From: Thereva unica
Taxonomy: Eukaryota > Arthropoda > Insecta > Diptera > Therevidae
Assembly: GCA_949987705.1 (NCBI GenBank)
Contig: OX465282.1
Location: forward strand, 81,394,070 to 81,458,069
Direction: 5' to 3'
Length of the DNA stretch: 64,000 nucleotides
In this document: positions 47,471 through 59,267 of the stretch, piece after piece
Layout: every line of letters starts with the position of its first letter
How positions within the stretch are numbered: the stretch's first letter is position 1
Translations under genes and position numbers: made by a program
The notes under the pieces: model-generated
What the model was told of the DNA's origin: nothing
The model's database searches: none
The model's input: only the letters and a program-made list of their open reading frames with translations

Positions 47471-49450
47471 GCGGAAATGATTGGGTACAGGCTGAAAATT
47501 GTCACGGAGCTTCCTTTTAGGGTTCTTAATAAGGGGTTATAAAGTCTACCGATTTTCTACCCCGGGAACCTTTTTTTCTAGGGGGTTTTAGGGTCAAAAT
47601 ATCTGTTTTTTGCAAATGCATCTGAAACCGTAAGTCCTATCATAAAAAAATGTTCACAAAGTTTGTAGCTCATACGATTTTCTACAAAAAATGTTATTAT
47701 ACATTTTCCCGTAGGTATTGCCATTCATGAGATATCACCGTTTTAAAGATTTGAAATATTCATATGAACTCATTCACGACTTGTATAGGTTTTCCGACGT
47801 TCAAGTTGGACTACTTTTCTAATTTTTTCAGGGGTCATTCCTGGATAATTTTCATTTTTCTTTTGCCGAAATTAAGTAAAATTTGAAAGTATAAAAGGTT
47901 TAAAAGTTTTAAGTTTTGTGAGTTTTAAAATTTATTGAATTTTACATTTATAACATTGTATAAATAGAGGCGAATTATAAACTTTTGTATAAAAACAGAA
48001 TAGTGCATTTGATTTGTGAATTTAAACCATTGTTTTGCAAGATCGAAGTTGGCATAGGTAGGAAGCCGGCACATTCGAGACGGTGGTAAAATTTCGGACC
48101 CAGGATCGAAACCAGGAGCAAAAGGACATTCCGTTCGTGGCAAATTTGTTTTCTTTTCTCATTTTTTTTTTATGTTTTAAGTTTTTTCATTACTTTTAAA
48201 AAGATAATTTCCAGGGCAAAATAAATCCGAGAAATCAGCTATCGGAAACAATATCCAATATGAAAAAGTTTCTAACATTCTTTTCTATTTTTACACATTT
48301 TTTAAGTAAATGTTTTTTTACAAAAACACATTTTTGTTTTAAATTTTTAAACGTATTATTTTTTACACAAAATACTTAAAGCACTAGATTGTTTGGTCAC
48401 ATATAAAACTCGTAGTTACTTTGTCAGGTAACTATATATAGTCCAGTCAAATTAGGGTTTCACCTCGGAATTTGAGGTAATAAGCTGAAAATTGGCATGA
48501 AGCTTTGTTTTGGCATTTTACATGATGTGTCAAAAGAAACATATAATTTCGTGTCCGCGTCTTGAGATATTAGAGGTCAAAGGTCACAAAAATCAGTTTT
48601 TCGCAAATATCTCGTAAATTATCGGCTTTACGCCAATTTTGGTTGAGTAAACTTTGTTCATTAGACAAATCTGCATAAAACTGTCTTGTTCAGAATTTAC
48701 GTAGAATCAATAGTTTTCGAGATATAGGGCTGAGAAAACTCGAGCATCGCGCTGCATTCTTTTCCTCACCACCTTGGAAGTAGAACTCAAGCAGCCTTTT
48801 TGCATGGTATCCCCAGTAGGCCTAGTCCATAGGTTACAGGTTATGAAATAATTTTATTGATTATCTCTCTAACTCTTCTATTTCCACTTCTTTCATATTG
48901 TCATCTTCATCTGTAATCATCTCAGAAGAGAATAATGAAAGGTGGTCGGCGTTATCATCGTTCAACTCAGGGTTAATGGGTGTATCCTCGGACATTGAAT
49001 TGAGACACAACGGGTCCCGACAAGAGCCATACGCTACGGAACATAACAATTTCACTTATCTGCATTTACTTGTCAAATTACAGTTTGACCTCGGAATGAG
49101 AGGTAATAAGCTGAAAATTGGCATGAACCGAGATTATATGAGACTTTTGACACATCATTTAGAAAGCCAAAACAAAGGTATATTTTCTGTTTTTTTTTAC
49201 CAAATGGTCCAAATTGGAACAATAATGCAAAATTACATCTAAATTATGTCAGATAGTAGACAAAACATGATCAACAAAAAACACAAATCGATTGTACTTT
49301 AAATTGAATAAAAAATATCATTAGGCTTTTAAACACTTCGCTCATGCTTTGAACCTACATATCTTCTAAACGGAGCAACTCAAGTTCCTGATCTTTATAT
49401 CAAATAAAAGAATACACTTTGACCTAAAAGATGAGTCTAAGTATATTGGT
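47471..49450. repeat. Old interspersed repeat family, complex copy
   Basis: 47490-47800 matches the repeat around 10840-17150 (GCTGAAAATTG, ACAAAGTTTGTAG, TACATTTTCCCGTA, CATTCATGAGATATCACCG). 48436-48620 is a second, adjacent unit starting TAGTCCAGTCAAATTAG. 49070-49180 repeats CCTCGGAAT...GAGGTAATAAGCTGAAAATTGG directly and then carries TTTTGACACATCAT...CAAAACAAAG inverted relative to 48510-48545. 49345-49430 is an inverted copy of 17215-17335. Several insertions or inversions have scrambled the family here. Confidence 0.65.
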
Positions 49451-49688
49451 TTACGATAATTGCTAGCTTATAATATTTGTTAATGGAGAGGCGTCGTTTT
49501 CATATACAAAGGTCATCATATACATAACGTAAGTAGATATTGTTTCCCTTCACATTGAATTTTGCTGTAATCTGGTGATTGAACTTTTTTAGGCAGCTCT
49601 CCGGAACAGATATACAAAATAAAGTGTTGTATAGTTGGAGCTTAAGGATAACATTCCTGTTACTAAATAAAAAATAAATTATCGCTCA

Positions 49689-49691
49689 AAA

Positions 49692-49743
<52 letters not shown>
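49689..49743. repeat. Poly-A and (TA)n microsatellite
   Basis: About 20 A followed by alternating TA up to the A at 49743. The (TA)n resumes at 51408, on the other side of the Helitron. Confidence 0.9.
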
Positions 49744-49746
<3 letters not shown>

Positions 49747-50453
49747 ATATAAATAAAGCAGAGCCCGCTGTCATTCCGTCTGTTTGTCCGGGATAAACGC
49801 AAAAAGTCCTGCACTGATTATATTAATTTTCTCCAAATATATCAAAAATAACCTAACTTAGATTATAGGCTATTTAAATTTCTAATATTTAGTCCCTAAA
49901 AGAAATTATTAATAACTTTTACTTCGTTGGCGAGGGGTTTGGTGGAGGAATATTTTTGTTTACATATGAAAAGTCGGTTGTGAGATTAGGTTTCATATTT
50001 TACCCAAGTCTCTATAGTAACCAAAAAATTGCTCATTATTTTAACCAATAACCAAAAATTGCTCAATTTTCTCTAAAAAAGAACAAGAATATGTAATTAT
50101 TCATAAAAACTTTTAACAAATAAATAATAATAGAATAGTGAAAAAGGCATAAATTAAAATAAATTATTATTCACTTTAGAATTTGGAAGATGCGACAAAT
50201 TCGAAATAGAAGTTTGATGGCTAATTTTACCTCAAATAGAGGGCCATCTTTCGATCGGTAGACTATTAAAAAAGCTTCAATAACATTTCCAATGGGATTT
50301 TCTCTAGACTATGTGAAGTGAAGAAGAAGATAAAGCGGAAAAACGAAAACGTAAAATAGTGAAGATTTACAAAAATTGATAGTTTTAAAGAAAAAAGAAA
50401 AAAGTGAAAAGATTTAAATTGATCAAAAGGAAGTTTTGATGGTTAAGAGTGAA

Positions 50454-50700
50454 AAGTGGAAAAAAGATAAGTGAAGTGGATTTAAAAAAACTTACGAAAA
50501 GGGCGAAAACGCAAGTTTTGTTCCTTTTTTGCATAATTTTCAGTACGTAATTAGTACATATGTATACGGTTAAAAGTTAAAAGTGGAAAAAAGGAGCAGA
50601 AACAAGTGAAGCGGATTTATAAAAACCTATGAAAAGGGCGAAATCGCAAGTTTTGTTTTTTGCATAATTTTCAGTACATAATTGGTACACATATACATAA
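50454..50700. repeat. Tandem duplication of about 125 bp inside the Helitron
   Basis: AGTGGAAAAAAG...AAGTGAAG(C/T)GGATTTA...GAAAAGGGCGAAA...CGCAAGTTTTG...GCATAATTTTCAGTAC occurs twice, starting near 50454 and 50581. Confidence 0.8.
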
Positions 50701-50709
50701 TATCTTAAA

Positions 50710-51114
50710 GTGAATGTACCCGTTCTTTTACTCCGTAATTTAAATCCACCAAAATTGTGCAAAGGTACTAGATTGAGAATTGTCGCATTACAAAAGAATT
50801 TAATTGAAGCTACAATTTTAACGGGTTGTGGGAAAGGCGAAAATGTGCTTATACCTAGGATAACTATAATTCCGAGTAATTATCCCTTTAAATTCAAACG
50901 CTTACAATTCCCTGTTACCTTATGTTTCGCGATGACGATTAATAAATCTCAGGGCCAAACATTAGGAAAAGCGGGAATTGATTTAAATAAAAATTGCTTT
51001 ACTCATGGACAACTATACGTTGCATGCTCTCGAGTCAGCAACTCAACAAACTTAATAATTTATGCCCCAAACAATAAAACGCACAATATTGTCTATAGAG
51101 AGGCATTAAAATAA
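50710..51114 (+). pseudogene. Helitron helicase C-terminal fragment (PIF1-like)
   Basis: A 134-codon frame with VPVLLLRNLNPPKLCKGTRL, LIPRITIIPSN, FPVTLCFAMTINKSQGQTL, GIDLNKNCF, and HGQLYVACSRVSN. These are the last helicase motifs (V and VI) of the Rep/Hel protein of Helitrons, including the conserved NKSQGQTL and YVACSRV. The full protein is well over 1,000 residues. Walker A and B motifs and the Rep nuclease are missing. It ends normally near the element 3' end, about 290 bp before CTAG, so this is an internally deleted copy that keeps the true C-terminus. The start codon has no meaning, because the frame is a truncation. Confidence 0.9.
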
Positions 51115-51419
51115 AAGTGTTGTTATAAGAGCAATTTTGAAAAATTATTAAAAAATAATTTCGATTAAGTCCGGTCCACGCCGGCTAATTTCAGTTTGAT
51201 ATGCTTGCCCAGATGTTTATTGTACGTCTTTCGATAGGAGTCGCTTAACATCACATTTAAAAAAAAGAATTTTAATAGGTACCTATTCAAAATAAATTTT
51301 TGAAGATTTGTTCTTTTACCTCTTTATACTTTTTTCCTACCGTGGACTGTGCACACATAGTCTTTTTTTATTTAAAGGCGTTGCAACGCACGCGGGTTTT
51401 TTGCTAGTATATATATATA

Positions 51420-51601
51420 TATATATATATACATATATATAAAAGTGTAAACAAAAAAGCGTTTCTTTTATAAATTAAATTTGGAGATGTTTCCATCCTT
51501 TGTTTAAATAAAAAAAGTGAGTTATATAACAAAAAAGTGAGTTATATAACAAAAAAGTGAGTTATATACAATTATATACCAATTACGTTATATAACAAAA
51601 T
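51420..51601 (+). repeat. Probable 3' part of a gypsy 5' LTR, with 20-bp tandem repeats
   Basis: The stretch ends at the primer site. It contains three tandem copies of AAAAAAGTGAGTTATATAAC, the last one diverged (51507-51570). The start of the LTR is not identifiable, because the Helitron and microsatellite lie directly upstream. Confidence 0.45.
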
Positions 51602-51621
51602 TGGCGCAGCCGGTAGGATGG
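51602..51621 (+). promoter_or_regulatory. Primer binding site of the second plus-strand gypsy element
   Basis: TGGCGCAGCCGGTAGGATGG, one mismatch in the first 18 bases from the minus-strand site at 3062-3081 (CAGCC in place of CAGTC). Confidence 0.75.
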
Positions 51622-51853
51622 ATCTGGGTGCGCTAACTAAAAGAGGTGTTAATACTGCTGGTCTAGGCTCCTTTGACCATCAACCCAAGGCTGAGCCTGA
51701 CTTGAGGGCAGTGTTAGCGTCTGCAGCTACGGCGCGTAAAATATCCCAGATCCTCCACGAATCAACGCTCGGGGGTAATCACCTATAGGTGCCTCTAAGT
51801 TTTTATCAGCGAGGGACTTATAGCGGGCTTCATCCGTGCCCAGGATACGCCCT

Positions 51854-52850
51854 ATGTCAGAGGGCCAACCAGGGGACATCCATAATTTAGAAACTCCCCC
51901 ACCGAGGGATAATCACCTGACAGCAGGCCCTTCAACAATTCCAGGGTTCAACGACATCAGCCCTCAACACCGACAGGCAGGCAGCACATCAACACCTACA
52001 ACTGCAGCAGAATCACCATGGAAGCTGAGAAGCGGCACCATCCTAGGGAATACAGCAACTCAACAAGTAGGTTTTAAGTTAAGTTTAGACAAAATTTTGA
52101 AGAGAGCGCTCGAGACAGGTGACATAAATATCACCGCGTGTCAGGCAGTAGAACGAGAAACAAAAAGAACTCGCGAAAGCCGCCTGACACAAATAGAAAA
52201 CCTAAAACAGAGCACTCTCAAATTTAGAGAGGATTTAATTAAATTTCAGTCACTCGAGCGCCCTCTTCAAGGCGAAAGCCATAATATAGAAAATTTAGAA
52301 TATTTAGAATTAAGTGAAAAAAATTGTGTAGCCGACGACACCCAGTCGCCTACCGATAACCTTACAGAGGATCTTCTGAGTTGGGTGAGTGTGTCCCTCA
52401 CAGACTCCGAGAAGGACCTTACCCTATACGAAAATCAAAAAGACCATACAGTAAGGGAGAAAAAGGAGTTCCTACTAGACTCAGCAATGGCAGACGAATA
52501 CATGAAAGTCGTCAAAATAACAGCACAACTGGTCCCATTATTTTCTGGCGGACAAAGTCCGACCCTGACGACCGAGCTGCAAATGTTCATAGGCTGTGGT
52601 CGTAGAGTTCTACACTGTCTCACAGCAACTGAGAAGGAGGCCTTTATTCAGATTCTCCCTACCAGACTTAGAGGCGACGCATACCAACTAATTGCCTCAA
52701 GTCAGCCAGCCAACTCGAGGAAGCCGAAAAGCTCCTCAACCGCACTTATTTGCCTAGGGAAACTTATCAGGAGTTAGTTAATAAACTAATAACGCTCCGA
52801 CAGTACCCTATGGAGCCCCTCACAGCGTATACCACGCGCATGAAATAACA
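51854..52850 (+). pseudogene. gag: Gypsy gag, N-terminal and central part
   Basis: The frame runs from ATG 51854 (a GTG is in frame at 51836) with proline- and serine-rich N-terminus, an acidic middle (LSWVSVSLTDSEKDLTLYE) and a capsid-like part (ADEYMKVVKITAQLVPLFSG and CLTATEKEAFIQILPTRLRG). Near 52700-52740 a frameshift occurs, since the continuation NRTYLPRETYQELVNKL is in another frame. A TAA at 52846-52848 lies within that continuation. Capsid assembly from this copy is impossible without repair. Strand and order fit the primer site upstream. Confidence 0.75.
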
Positions 52851-53910
52851 ACTGTCTTTATGCATAGAAGCCGCCACAACTAAATATGGCGAAGCAGCAT
52901 CCCACGTCAAACTACAGTTGGAAGATTTTGCGAAAAGCTCATTAAAAGGAGGCATCAATAACCAACACTTATGCCAGTACTTACTGGCAGCAGGCGATGA
53001 CGGCCTGGATAATTTAATCCAAAAGGCCCTGGACATGGAGAGACTTCAGCAAACAACACTGAACATCCATGCCCAGTACCAAAGTCCATCAGCCCTGCCA
53101 ATGTACAGTCAAGGTGGGCCAAATATAAATACCCCCAACCTGTACAATAATCCCTATACGCTGGCTTACAATAATGGTCCTTATACATATCCATCACAGT
53201 CAGGCCTAAACGGCTCCACTCCTCTACAAACGACATTTTCACTCTACTCCGCTCAACATAACGCCGCCGCCGTCATCACTCCGCCCAGTATCACATCACC
53301 AGAACATAACATTCCACCCCAAGCAACACTAGCTAACTACAATCTCCCCCTGCCCAATACACAACAACCGAGTGTAACAAATATACCAGTCCCTACCACA
53401 GTACCTCAGGTGGCGCAAATAACGCCAACGCCTCAAAAATCTCAAGGCAATCCGTTGACAAATGTCACCTGTAGTTATTGTCGAAACAGGGGGCACACAT
53501 ACGCCGATTGTATTAAAAGGAAAAATACTCCCTATTGCACTATTTGTAGAACGACAAATCACGATGCACGGGATTGTCGCCGCCCACCAGAGCGCTCTCG
53601 ACCGAACTTCCCTAATAACGGTCGTTTCCCTGATCAGCGCCCTAATAACAATAATGGCGGTAGACCTACACAATATAATAATGGTTATTCGCAAACTAAT
53701 CAACAACACTCACTGTCCCGTTCACAGCCGCCACATAATCAAAACCAGGTAAGCAACAACAATCGCCGAGTATTCAACATACGCCACACATGCGATTTCT
53801 GCGGAAGGCGGGGCCACCAGGCAGAAGACTGTCGACAAAGGCAGCGATGGGAGAACTCACAATCGGGAAACTACCCACGGTCGGACCAAACATCCCCGGC
53901 CCGACTTTAA
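52850..53910 (+). pseudogene. gag: Gypsy gag, C-terminal part with three zinc knuckles
   Basis: The frame continues the capsid (EDFAKSSLKGGINNQHLCQY) and then a long P/Q/N/T-rich linker. Three Cys-rich modules follow: CSYCRNRGHTYADC (near 53470), CTICRTTNHDARDC (near 53540) and CDFCGRRGHQAEDC (near 53790). All have the CX2CX4HX4C spacing of retroelement nucleocapsids and should bind RNA. The frame overlaps the start of the pol frame at 53790-53910. No stop occurs within this portion. Joined with 51854-52850 it forms one gag with a frameshift and one stop. Confidence 0.85.
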
Positions 53911-55700
53911 ATGTTAACAATAAACCAAATGGGGGACCTCAGGCCTCAACTGGTACAAACCCACTAGTAACTCTTCCCTTGCCAGAGATTCCCAAAGATG
54001 GCCTTCTAGGAAACGACTTCCTCACCCAGCACTGCAACGTTGAGGGTCCTAACAAGACACTACGATTTCCTCGCACGAAAATTAATCCGGAAGAAATTAC
54101 CTTTCCATTACAAACCAAAGCCACCAAACCGAAACCTAGAGAGCAGCAGGAGCAAACCCAAACCAGGGAGTCTCAGCACGTAGAAGCCGAGACGACCCCC
54201 GGTGGTGTCTCCCAAGTACCCTCCGAAGGGAATACAAGCTGCCAATCTCGGGGTGGGTCAAGGTTAAATAACAACCTTAACGGTTTCGAGACCAATGAAG
54301 ACCTGAGACAAAAGGTAATCTTAACGGAATCTATTTGTATCCCAGGCCGGTCTCAGATGGTGGTACCAATACTATTAAGTTTAGAGGAAGAAATGCTCTG
54401 TAAAGCTCAAGAGCCCTGCGAGGGAGTATTCCTCGCGAATGCCCTCTTACCTTCTGGAAACCAAAGAGTATTTGTTGGCCTCCTCAATACTAACAACTAT
54501 CCAGTAGCCCTAACGAGTCTAACTCTGACGCTCGTCCCCACAAATGGCTACTCTACAATACCACTCAATCCACACCCTGCAAGTTCTAGCCCAAGGCTCT
54601 TTGTCACAAAAGACAACGGCGAGTGCGGGAATAAACGACCAATAACTAAAACCGGCACCCCACCGCTCAAAACAAGCCACAAATGGCAGAAAAACCTAGG
54701 GGTCAAATTAACACGGGGTCACAAGAACAGTGATCAGGAAGCCACCAACCTATTACACATTAGACACATATTCCCGGACTATGTAGACCCGGACGAAGAG
54801 CGTGCACAGCGCATTCAAAAAGTTGACGAGGAGCTCAACCTTGATCATCCACTAACGACCGAAGAAAAGAGGTCCATAAAGGAACTACGTCACGAATACG
54901 CAGACATATTCCACTTAAAGGGAGATAAGCTCACGTACACAGACGCTATCTCCCACGAAATTCCAATGGTCTATGACCAAATCATTAACCAAAAAATGTA
55001 CAGACTGCCCGAGACACAAAGGCAGGTAATCAATGAACAGTTAGAAGAAATGTTGGACAACGACATAGTCCAGCCCAGTAAGAGCCCATGGAACTCACCC
55101 TTATTAGTGGTCCCCAAAAAGGCGGGCCCTAATGGAGAGAAGAAGTGGAGAGTAGTTGTCGACTTTCGAAAAGTCAACGAAAAAACCATAGGCGACGCGT
55201 TTCCTCTGCCACGAATCGAGGACATTCTAGACCAACTCGGTCACTCAAGATATTTCACTACCCTCGACTTGGCCAGTGGTTACCACCTAGTACTTGGTGG
55301 TGCCTTCAGCACAAACTACGGCCACTATGAGTTAAAACGTATGCCGTTCGGGCTAAAAGGAGCCCCGGCTACTTTCCAACGGCTCATGAACTATGTCCTC
55401 ACAGGCCTGCAAGGCCTTGAATGTTTTGTCTACCTGGATGATATCGTCATCTACGGTAAAAACCTTGAGACCATAATACTAAACTTCGGAGAGTCTTCGA
55501 CCGGTTGAGGGAAAATAACCTCAAATTACAGCCAGAGAAGTGCCAATTCCTCCGAAAAGAAGTTGTTTACTTGGGTCACGTTTGCTCAGAGAAAAGAGCT
55601 CTGCCAGACCCACGAAAAACGGAATGCGTCCAGAAGTTCCCTGCCCCACGGACTATCAGGCAAGTGCAATCGTTCTTAGGCCTTGCCAATTACTACCGAA
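53790..55700 (+). pseudogene. pol: Gypsy pol: protease remnant and reverse transcriptase
   Basis: The first part lacks a D(T/S)G motif and keeps only DGLLGNDFL, the protease end, so the catalytic segment is deleted. A long spacer precedes the reverse transcriptase: SPWNSPLLVVPKK, WRVVVDFRKVNEKT, YFTTLDLASGYH, MPFGLKGAPATFQR, and the catalytic CFVYLDDIVIYG near 55440. Compared with relatives, the segment between SGYH and FSTNYGHYE is shortened by a few residues. After a frameshift near 55490 the next frame has LQPEKCQFLRKEVVYLGHV and FLGLANYYRKF, where the LINE insertion begins. Confidence 0.87.
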
Positions 55701-55705
55701 AATTC

Positions 55706-58648
55706 TATTTATTTTATTTTATAATATTTATTTGCCAAACAAGGCATACTTAAACTAAATACACAAGAGTTCTTATAGACTAACACTGGCATATATAATT
55801 ATTTAATTCTAAGGAGTGTTAGTATTAGGTTGTCAGGAAGGATTTAAGTCTTTTTTTATAGGATGCTTTATCTATTGAAGGGGAGTAACATGATCTATAA
55901 TTGTTAAAGACCACGCAGCATCTGTTAACGGGCTCATTCCTTGCATACTCGCTCCGATGTGGGTATTCCTTGAGCAGTTTCGTATGTCTTGTAAGTCGGG
56001 TATCTTCATTGAACTTGATCATATCCGACAAAAACTGCACTTTAAGGTTGCCGTTAAGGACTTCTAAGGTGAGAGACGCGATAAGAAATTTTCTCCTAGA
56101 AGAGAGTGGCAAGAGGTCCAACACTTTGAGCCTCTCCGTGTAGGGTGGTAGGCTTAGAAAATCTCGCGGATCGTGTCGACTTCTCAGAGCAAAGAGGATA
56201 AACTTCTTTTGAATTGATTCCATCCTGTTGTTACTTATGAGAAATATGGGATCCCAAATGGGACATGCATATTCCAGGATAGGGCGGACTAGAGAACAGA
56301 AAAGAGTTTTTGTGACCCAAATGTTGTAGAATTCTTTAGCTCTTTTCTTTATAAAGCCAAGAAGTTTGTTGGCTCTGGCAGTAATATTATCATAGTGCAA
56401 ATTAAAATTAAGTTTTTTGTCCAGAACGACACCTAGATCGACAATGTGATCGACTTGATTCAACACCGTGTCGTTGAGATGATAATAATACTGCTGTGTG
56501 TTATGTTTACGAGAGAAGGTAATTGCTTGACATTTGTTGATGTTAAGATGCAACTTATTAGTGGTGCACCAGTCTTGTAATGCATTGAGATTCGACTGAA
56601 TAAAGGATACGTCGGTTTGGGACTTAATGACACTATATATTTTGAGATCGTCCGCGTAAAAGAGATGCGGGATATTCTCTAATTTCTTGGAGAGGTCAGC
56701 GATGAATATATTGAACAGAAGAGGGCCAAGATGACTGCCCTGAGGAACACCGGAAGTTACATCGATTTCCTTTGAAAGGAATCCTAGAAATCTGATAACC
56801 TGTGTTCTTCCGTTGAGATATGATCTTAACCATTCAAGAGCAGAACCTGTTATTCCAAATTTTGAGAGTTTAACAAGTAAAATATGATGGTCTACCTTAT
56901 CAAAGGCCTTGCTGAAGTCAGTGTAAATAGCATCGATTTGATAGCCCTTCTCCATGATACAGAGGAGTTTCGGAGATTAAGACCATGAGGTTTGAAGTGG
57001 ACGAACGCCCTTTTCTGAAGCCGTGTTGTTGTTCATTTAAGTGTGGGTCGATTAAGGGGGAAATTTTGTCGTGGATGAGTTTTTCGAATAGTTTGGGGAT
57101 TGTTGATAAAATAGCAATACCTCTGTAGTTATCCACTAAATGCTTATCAGACGCCTTATGGATTGGTATGAGGTAGGATTTCTTCCACAACGTAGGAAAC
57201 TTTCCTAACGATAATGACCTGTTAAAGATGAGATACAGAGGGAATGAGATATGATTTGAGCATCGTTGCAAAAAACTAGGGGGCACAGTGTCAGGCCCAT
57301 GACCTTTTTTCGGGTCAAGGTTGTTTAAACCAGTCAGTATATCTTCAATCGACAGGCATAAATCATCTATGAGAACTGGAGGGTGCGCATCAGTTGGATC
57401 GGTGTGCCTTGGAATCGAGTTGGGGCAATAAATTTCGCTGAACCTATCAGCAAACATGTTACAGATTGCTTGGGGGCATGAGGAGTGCATTCTACCATTT
57501 GTCATTGTTGAGGGATAGCCTGATGTCTTTCGTTTTAAATTAACGAAATCGAAAAATTTTTTGGGGTCTTTTATAATGCTATCTCCAACGGAATTGATGT
57601 ATGCACGTGACCTAAGATTAAATTCTGAGGCTAACCTATTGTATTCCAGTTTCAATTCCTCGGTGACATTAGGGTTCTTTTTTATCTGGTTATACAGTTT
57701 GTTTCTCTGATTGCGAAGAGATCGAATGTTTCTGTCAAGCCACGGCTCCGATAATTTATTCCTTTTAATTATCTTGGGTACATATTTGTCAATGGTATTT
57801 AAAATGATGGTATAGAAACAAGATACTATCTCGTCAAGATCATTGGCAGATAGCCTCTGTTCCCAGTCAACTAGGGATAATTCAGAGCAAATACTTTCAA
57901 AATCTGCGTTTTTGAAGTCATAAACAACAGTATTGTTGTATGTTCTGTGGTGTTTGGGGATTGAAGAATTGAGTTCCAAGACCCACGCAGAGTGGTGAAT
58001 AGAATTACTGAATAGGTTCTCCTCTTCGGAAGCAGGTAGAATTTTCACCTCTTCATAACAATTAGTGAATATTAGATCTAACCAATTACCATAAGAATTT
58101 GGTTGACTGATAATTTGATGTAAATCATTGGAGTAAAAGGTGTCGATAAGCTTTATATCGATAGGATTTATAACATTGATAGGAAGAAGGTTATCCTCCT
58201 CGTCAGGGATAAAAGAAATATTTGGACGGTTGAAATCCCCTAAGACGAATATGTCGTCGTTGCTACAAAGAGTCTTATTGACTTCTTCTAAGATATGTAG
58301 TAGATCGTCATATATAGGTTCGTCAGCTTTGGGGGGATATAAAATGAACCGATGAATACGTGTTTCTTGCCAGATTTGACACGTATGAAGATGTGTTCAA
58401 AAAACTGTGAACCGTTGGTAGTTATGAGTTTTCTATTTAAGGGGTCTCTGACTGCTATTAGGACTCCTCCTCCTCTTGTTAGACCGGAGGAATTGTAGTC
58501 TCTGTCGCATCTATAGATAGTCCAGCTGCAGTCTAGGATCTCCTCATTTAGGAAAGTCTCATTCAACCATGTTTCGGTGAACACGAGTATATTAAACTGG
58601 CACGAATTTGCGCCAACAAAGAGATTATTCACCTTGCCTCTCATACCA
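55706..58648 (-). mobile_element. Jockey-like LINE inserted in gypsy pol
   Basis: The 5' end is truncated within the endonuclease start, and the 3' end has an AT-rich tail (55706-55735) after GCCTTGTTTGGCAAATAAA. The flanks are consecutive gypsy RT sequence (NYYRKF, and FSKTVRPLTNLL after the insert). Coding parts: endonuclease and reverse transcriptase, with two frameshifts. Confidence 0.87.
55825..58644 (-). pseudogene. LINE ORF2: endonuclease and reverse transcriptase, two frameshifts
   Basis: Frame 1 (58644-58330) has QFNILVFTETWLNETFLNEE and GGGVLIAV, the endonuclease N-terminus. A one-base frameshift near 58325 leads to YDDLLHILEEVNK, FVLGDFNRPNISF and WLDLIFTN. The linker and RT N-terminus follow (VDNYRGIAILSTIPKLFEKL, HGFRKGRSSTSNLM), to a second frameshift near 56950. 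The last frame (56955-55825) has YTDFSKAFDKVDHH, GVPQGSHLGPLLFNIF, the catalytic LFYADDLKIYS and CPIWDPIF. ORF1 is absent because of truncation. The protein would nick target DNA and copy its RNA there. The two single-base shifts suggest moderate age. The closest relative here is 19551-21126. Confidence 0.9.
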
Positions 58649-58649
58649 C

Positions 58650-59035
58650 CGCAGATTTTTCAAAAACAGTCCGTCCCTTAACGAACCTTCTACGCAAAGG
58701 CGTAAAGTTTTCTTGGACACCAAAGTGTGAAGACGCATTCCAACAAATAAAAAATAACTTAGTATCTCCTCCACTGCTAATCTATCCAGATTTCGACAAG
58801 CCGTTTAACTTGACAACGGATGCGAGCAGTGAGGCACTTGGAGCAGTGCTCTCTCAGGGAGAAGTAGGAAAAGAATCGGCCCTCAAAACTCAAGAACGCA
58901 GGACAACCCAAATAACAACCTACAGAAGGACACAGAAATACCCAACAACAAGGAGGATAACCAATCCGGAGCGGTGCCTAAGCCATTAACCCGATCACAG
59001 ACTCTACCCAGGAGCGCCTCCCTCCAAGTAGTCTG
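58650..59035 (+). pseudogene. pol: Gypsy RT/RNase H junction and deleted C-terminus
   Basis: The plus-strand frame resumes after the LINE with FSKTVRPLTNLLRKGVKFSW and FNLTTDASSEALGAVLSQG, the start of RNase H with its first aspartate. Right after SQGE the match to RNase H ends, and an unrelated basic, N/Q/T-rich tail follows, including KPLTRSQTLPRSASLQVV before a TGA at about 59033. So the rest of RNase H and all of integrase were lost by an internal deletion. The frame of the tail differs from that of RNase H. Confidence 0.75.
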
Positions 59036-59260
59036 AAACATGGCAGTAAAAATAACACATAAGATAAATGAAAATAGAAATAATAACAATACCCAGTAAG
59101 TAAAGTAACTTAGAAAACATGGCAGCAAAAATAAGTAAGACAAAACCTAAATAAAAACAATAACGAGTAAGTAAAGTAGTTTACGTAATTTCCCTTTAGT
59201 TAATCCCTTATCATAACTAAAATCCGAATATCGCATACAGAGCGAGTGCGTAGAACGAAG
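59036..59260. repeat. Two tandem copies of about 70 bp after gypsy pol
   Basis: ACATGGCAG(T/C)AAAAATAA...AATAACAATACCCAGTAAGTAAAGTA occurs at about 59037-59110 and again at 59118-59190 with small differences. Confidence 0.65.
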
Positions 59261-59267
59261 TAGAAAA

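Larger units (their letters stand above)
49744..51407 (+). mobile_element. Helitron inserted in a (TA)n microsatellite
   Basis: A 1,664-bp element that starts TCTATATAAATAAA, a common insect Helitron 5' end. It ends TTTTTTGCTAG, preceded by the palindrome GCGTTGCAACGC (51378-51389). The 5' TC, the 3' hairpin and CTRR, and insertion between A and T without duplication are all as expected. (AT)n flanks both sides. It keeps only the last part of the helicase gene, so it is non-autonomous. Confidence 0.88.
51602..59035 (+). mobile_element. Decayed gypsy retrotransposon split by a LINE
   Basis: Order: primer site, gag (51854-53910), protease remnant and reverse transcriptase (53910-55700), LINE insertion (55706-58648), rest of RT/RNase H (58650-58870) and a C-terminal tail to the stop at about 59033. 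Most of RNase H and all of integrase have been deleted at about 58870. Frameshifts and stops occur in gag and pol. Confidence 0.85.

Noticed and set aside
48100..48125. GGATCGAAACC-like T-arm (minus strand GGTTTCGATCC)
   Set aside because: A single B-box-like match without a convincing A-box or A-tail; not enough for a tRNA or SINE call.
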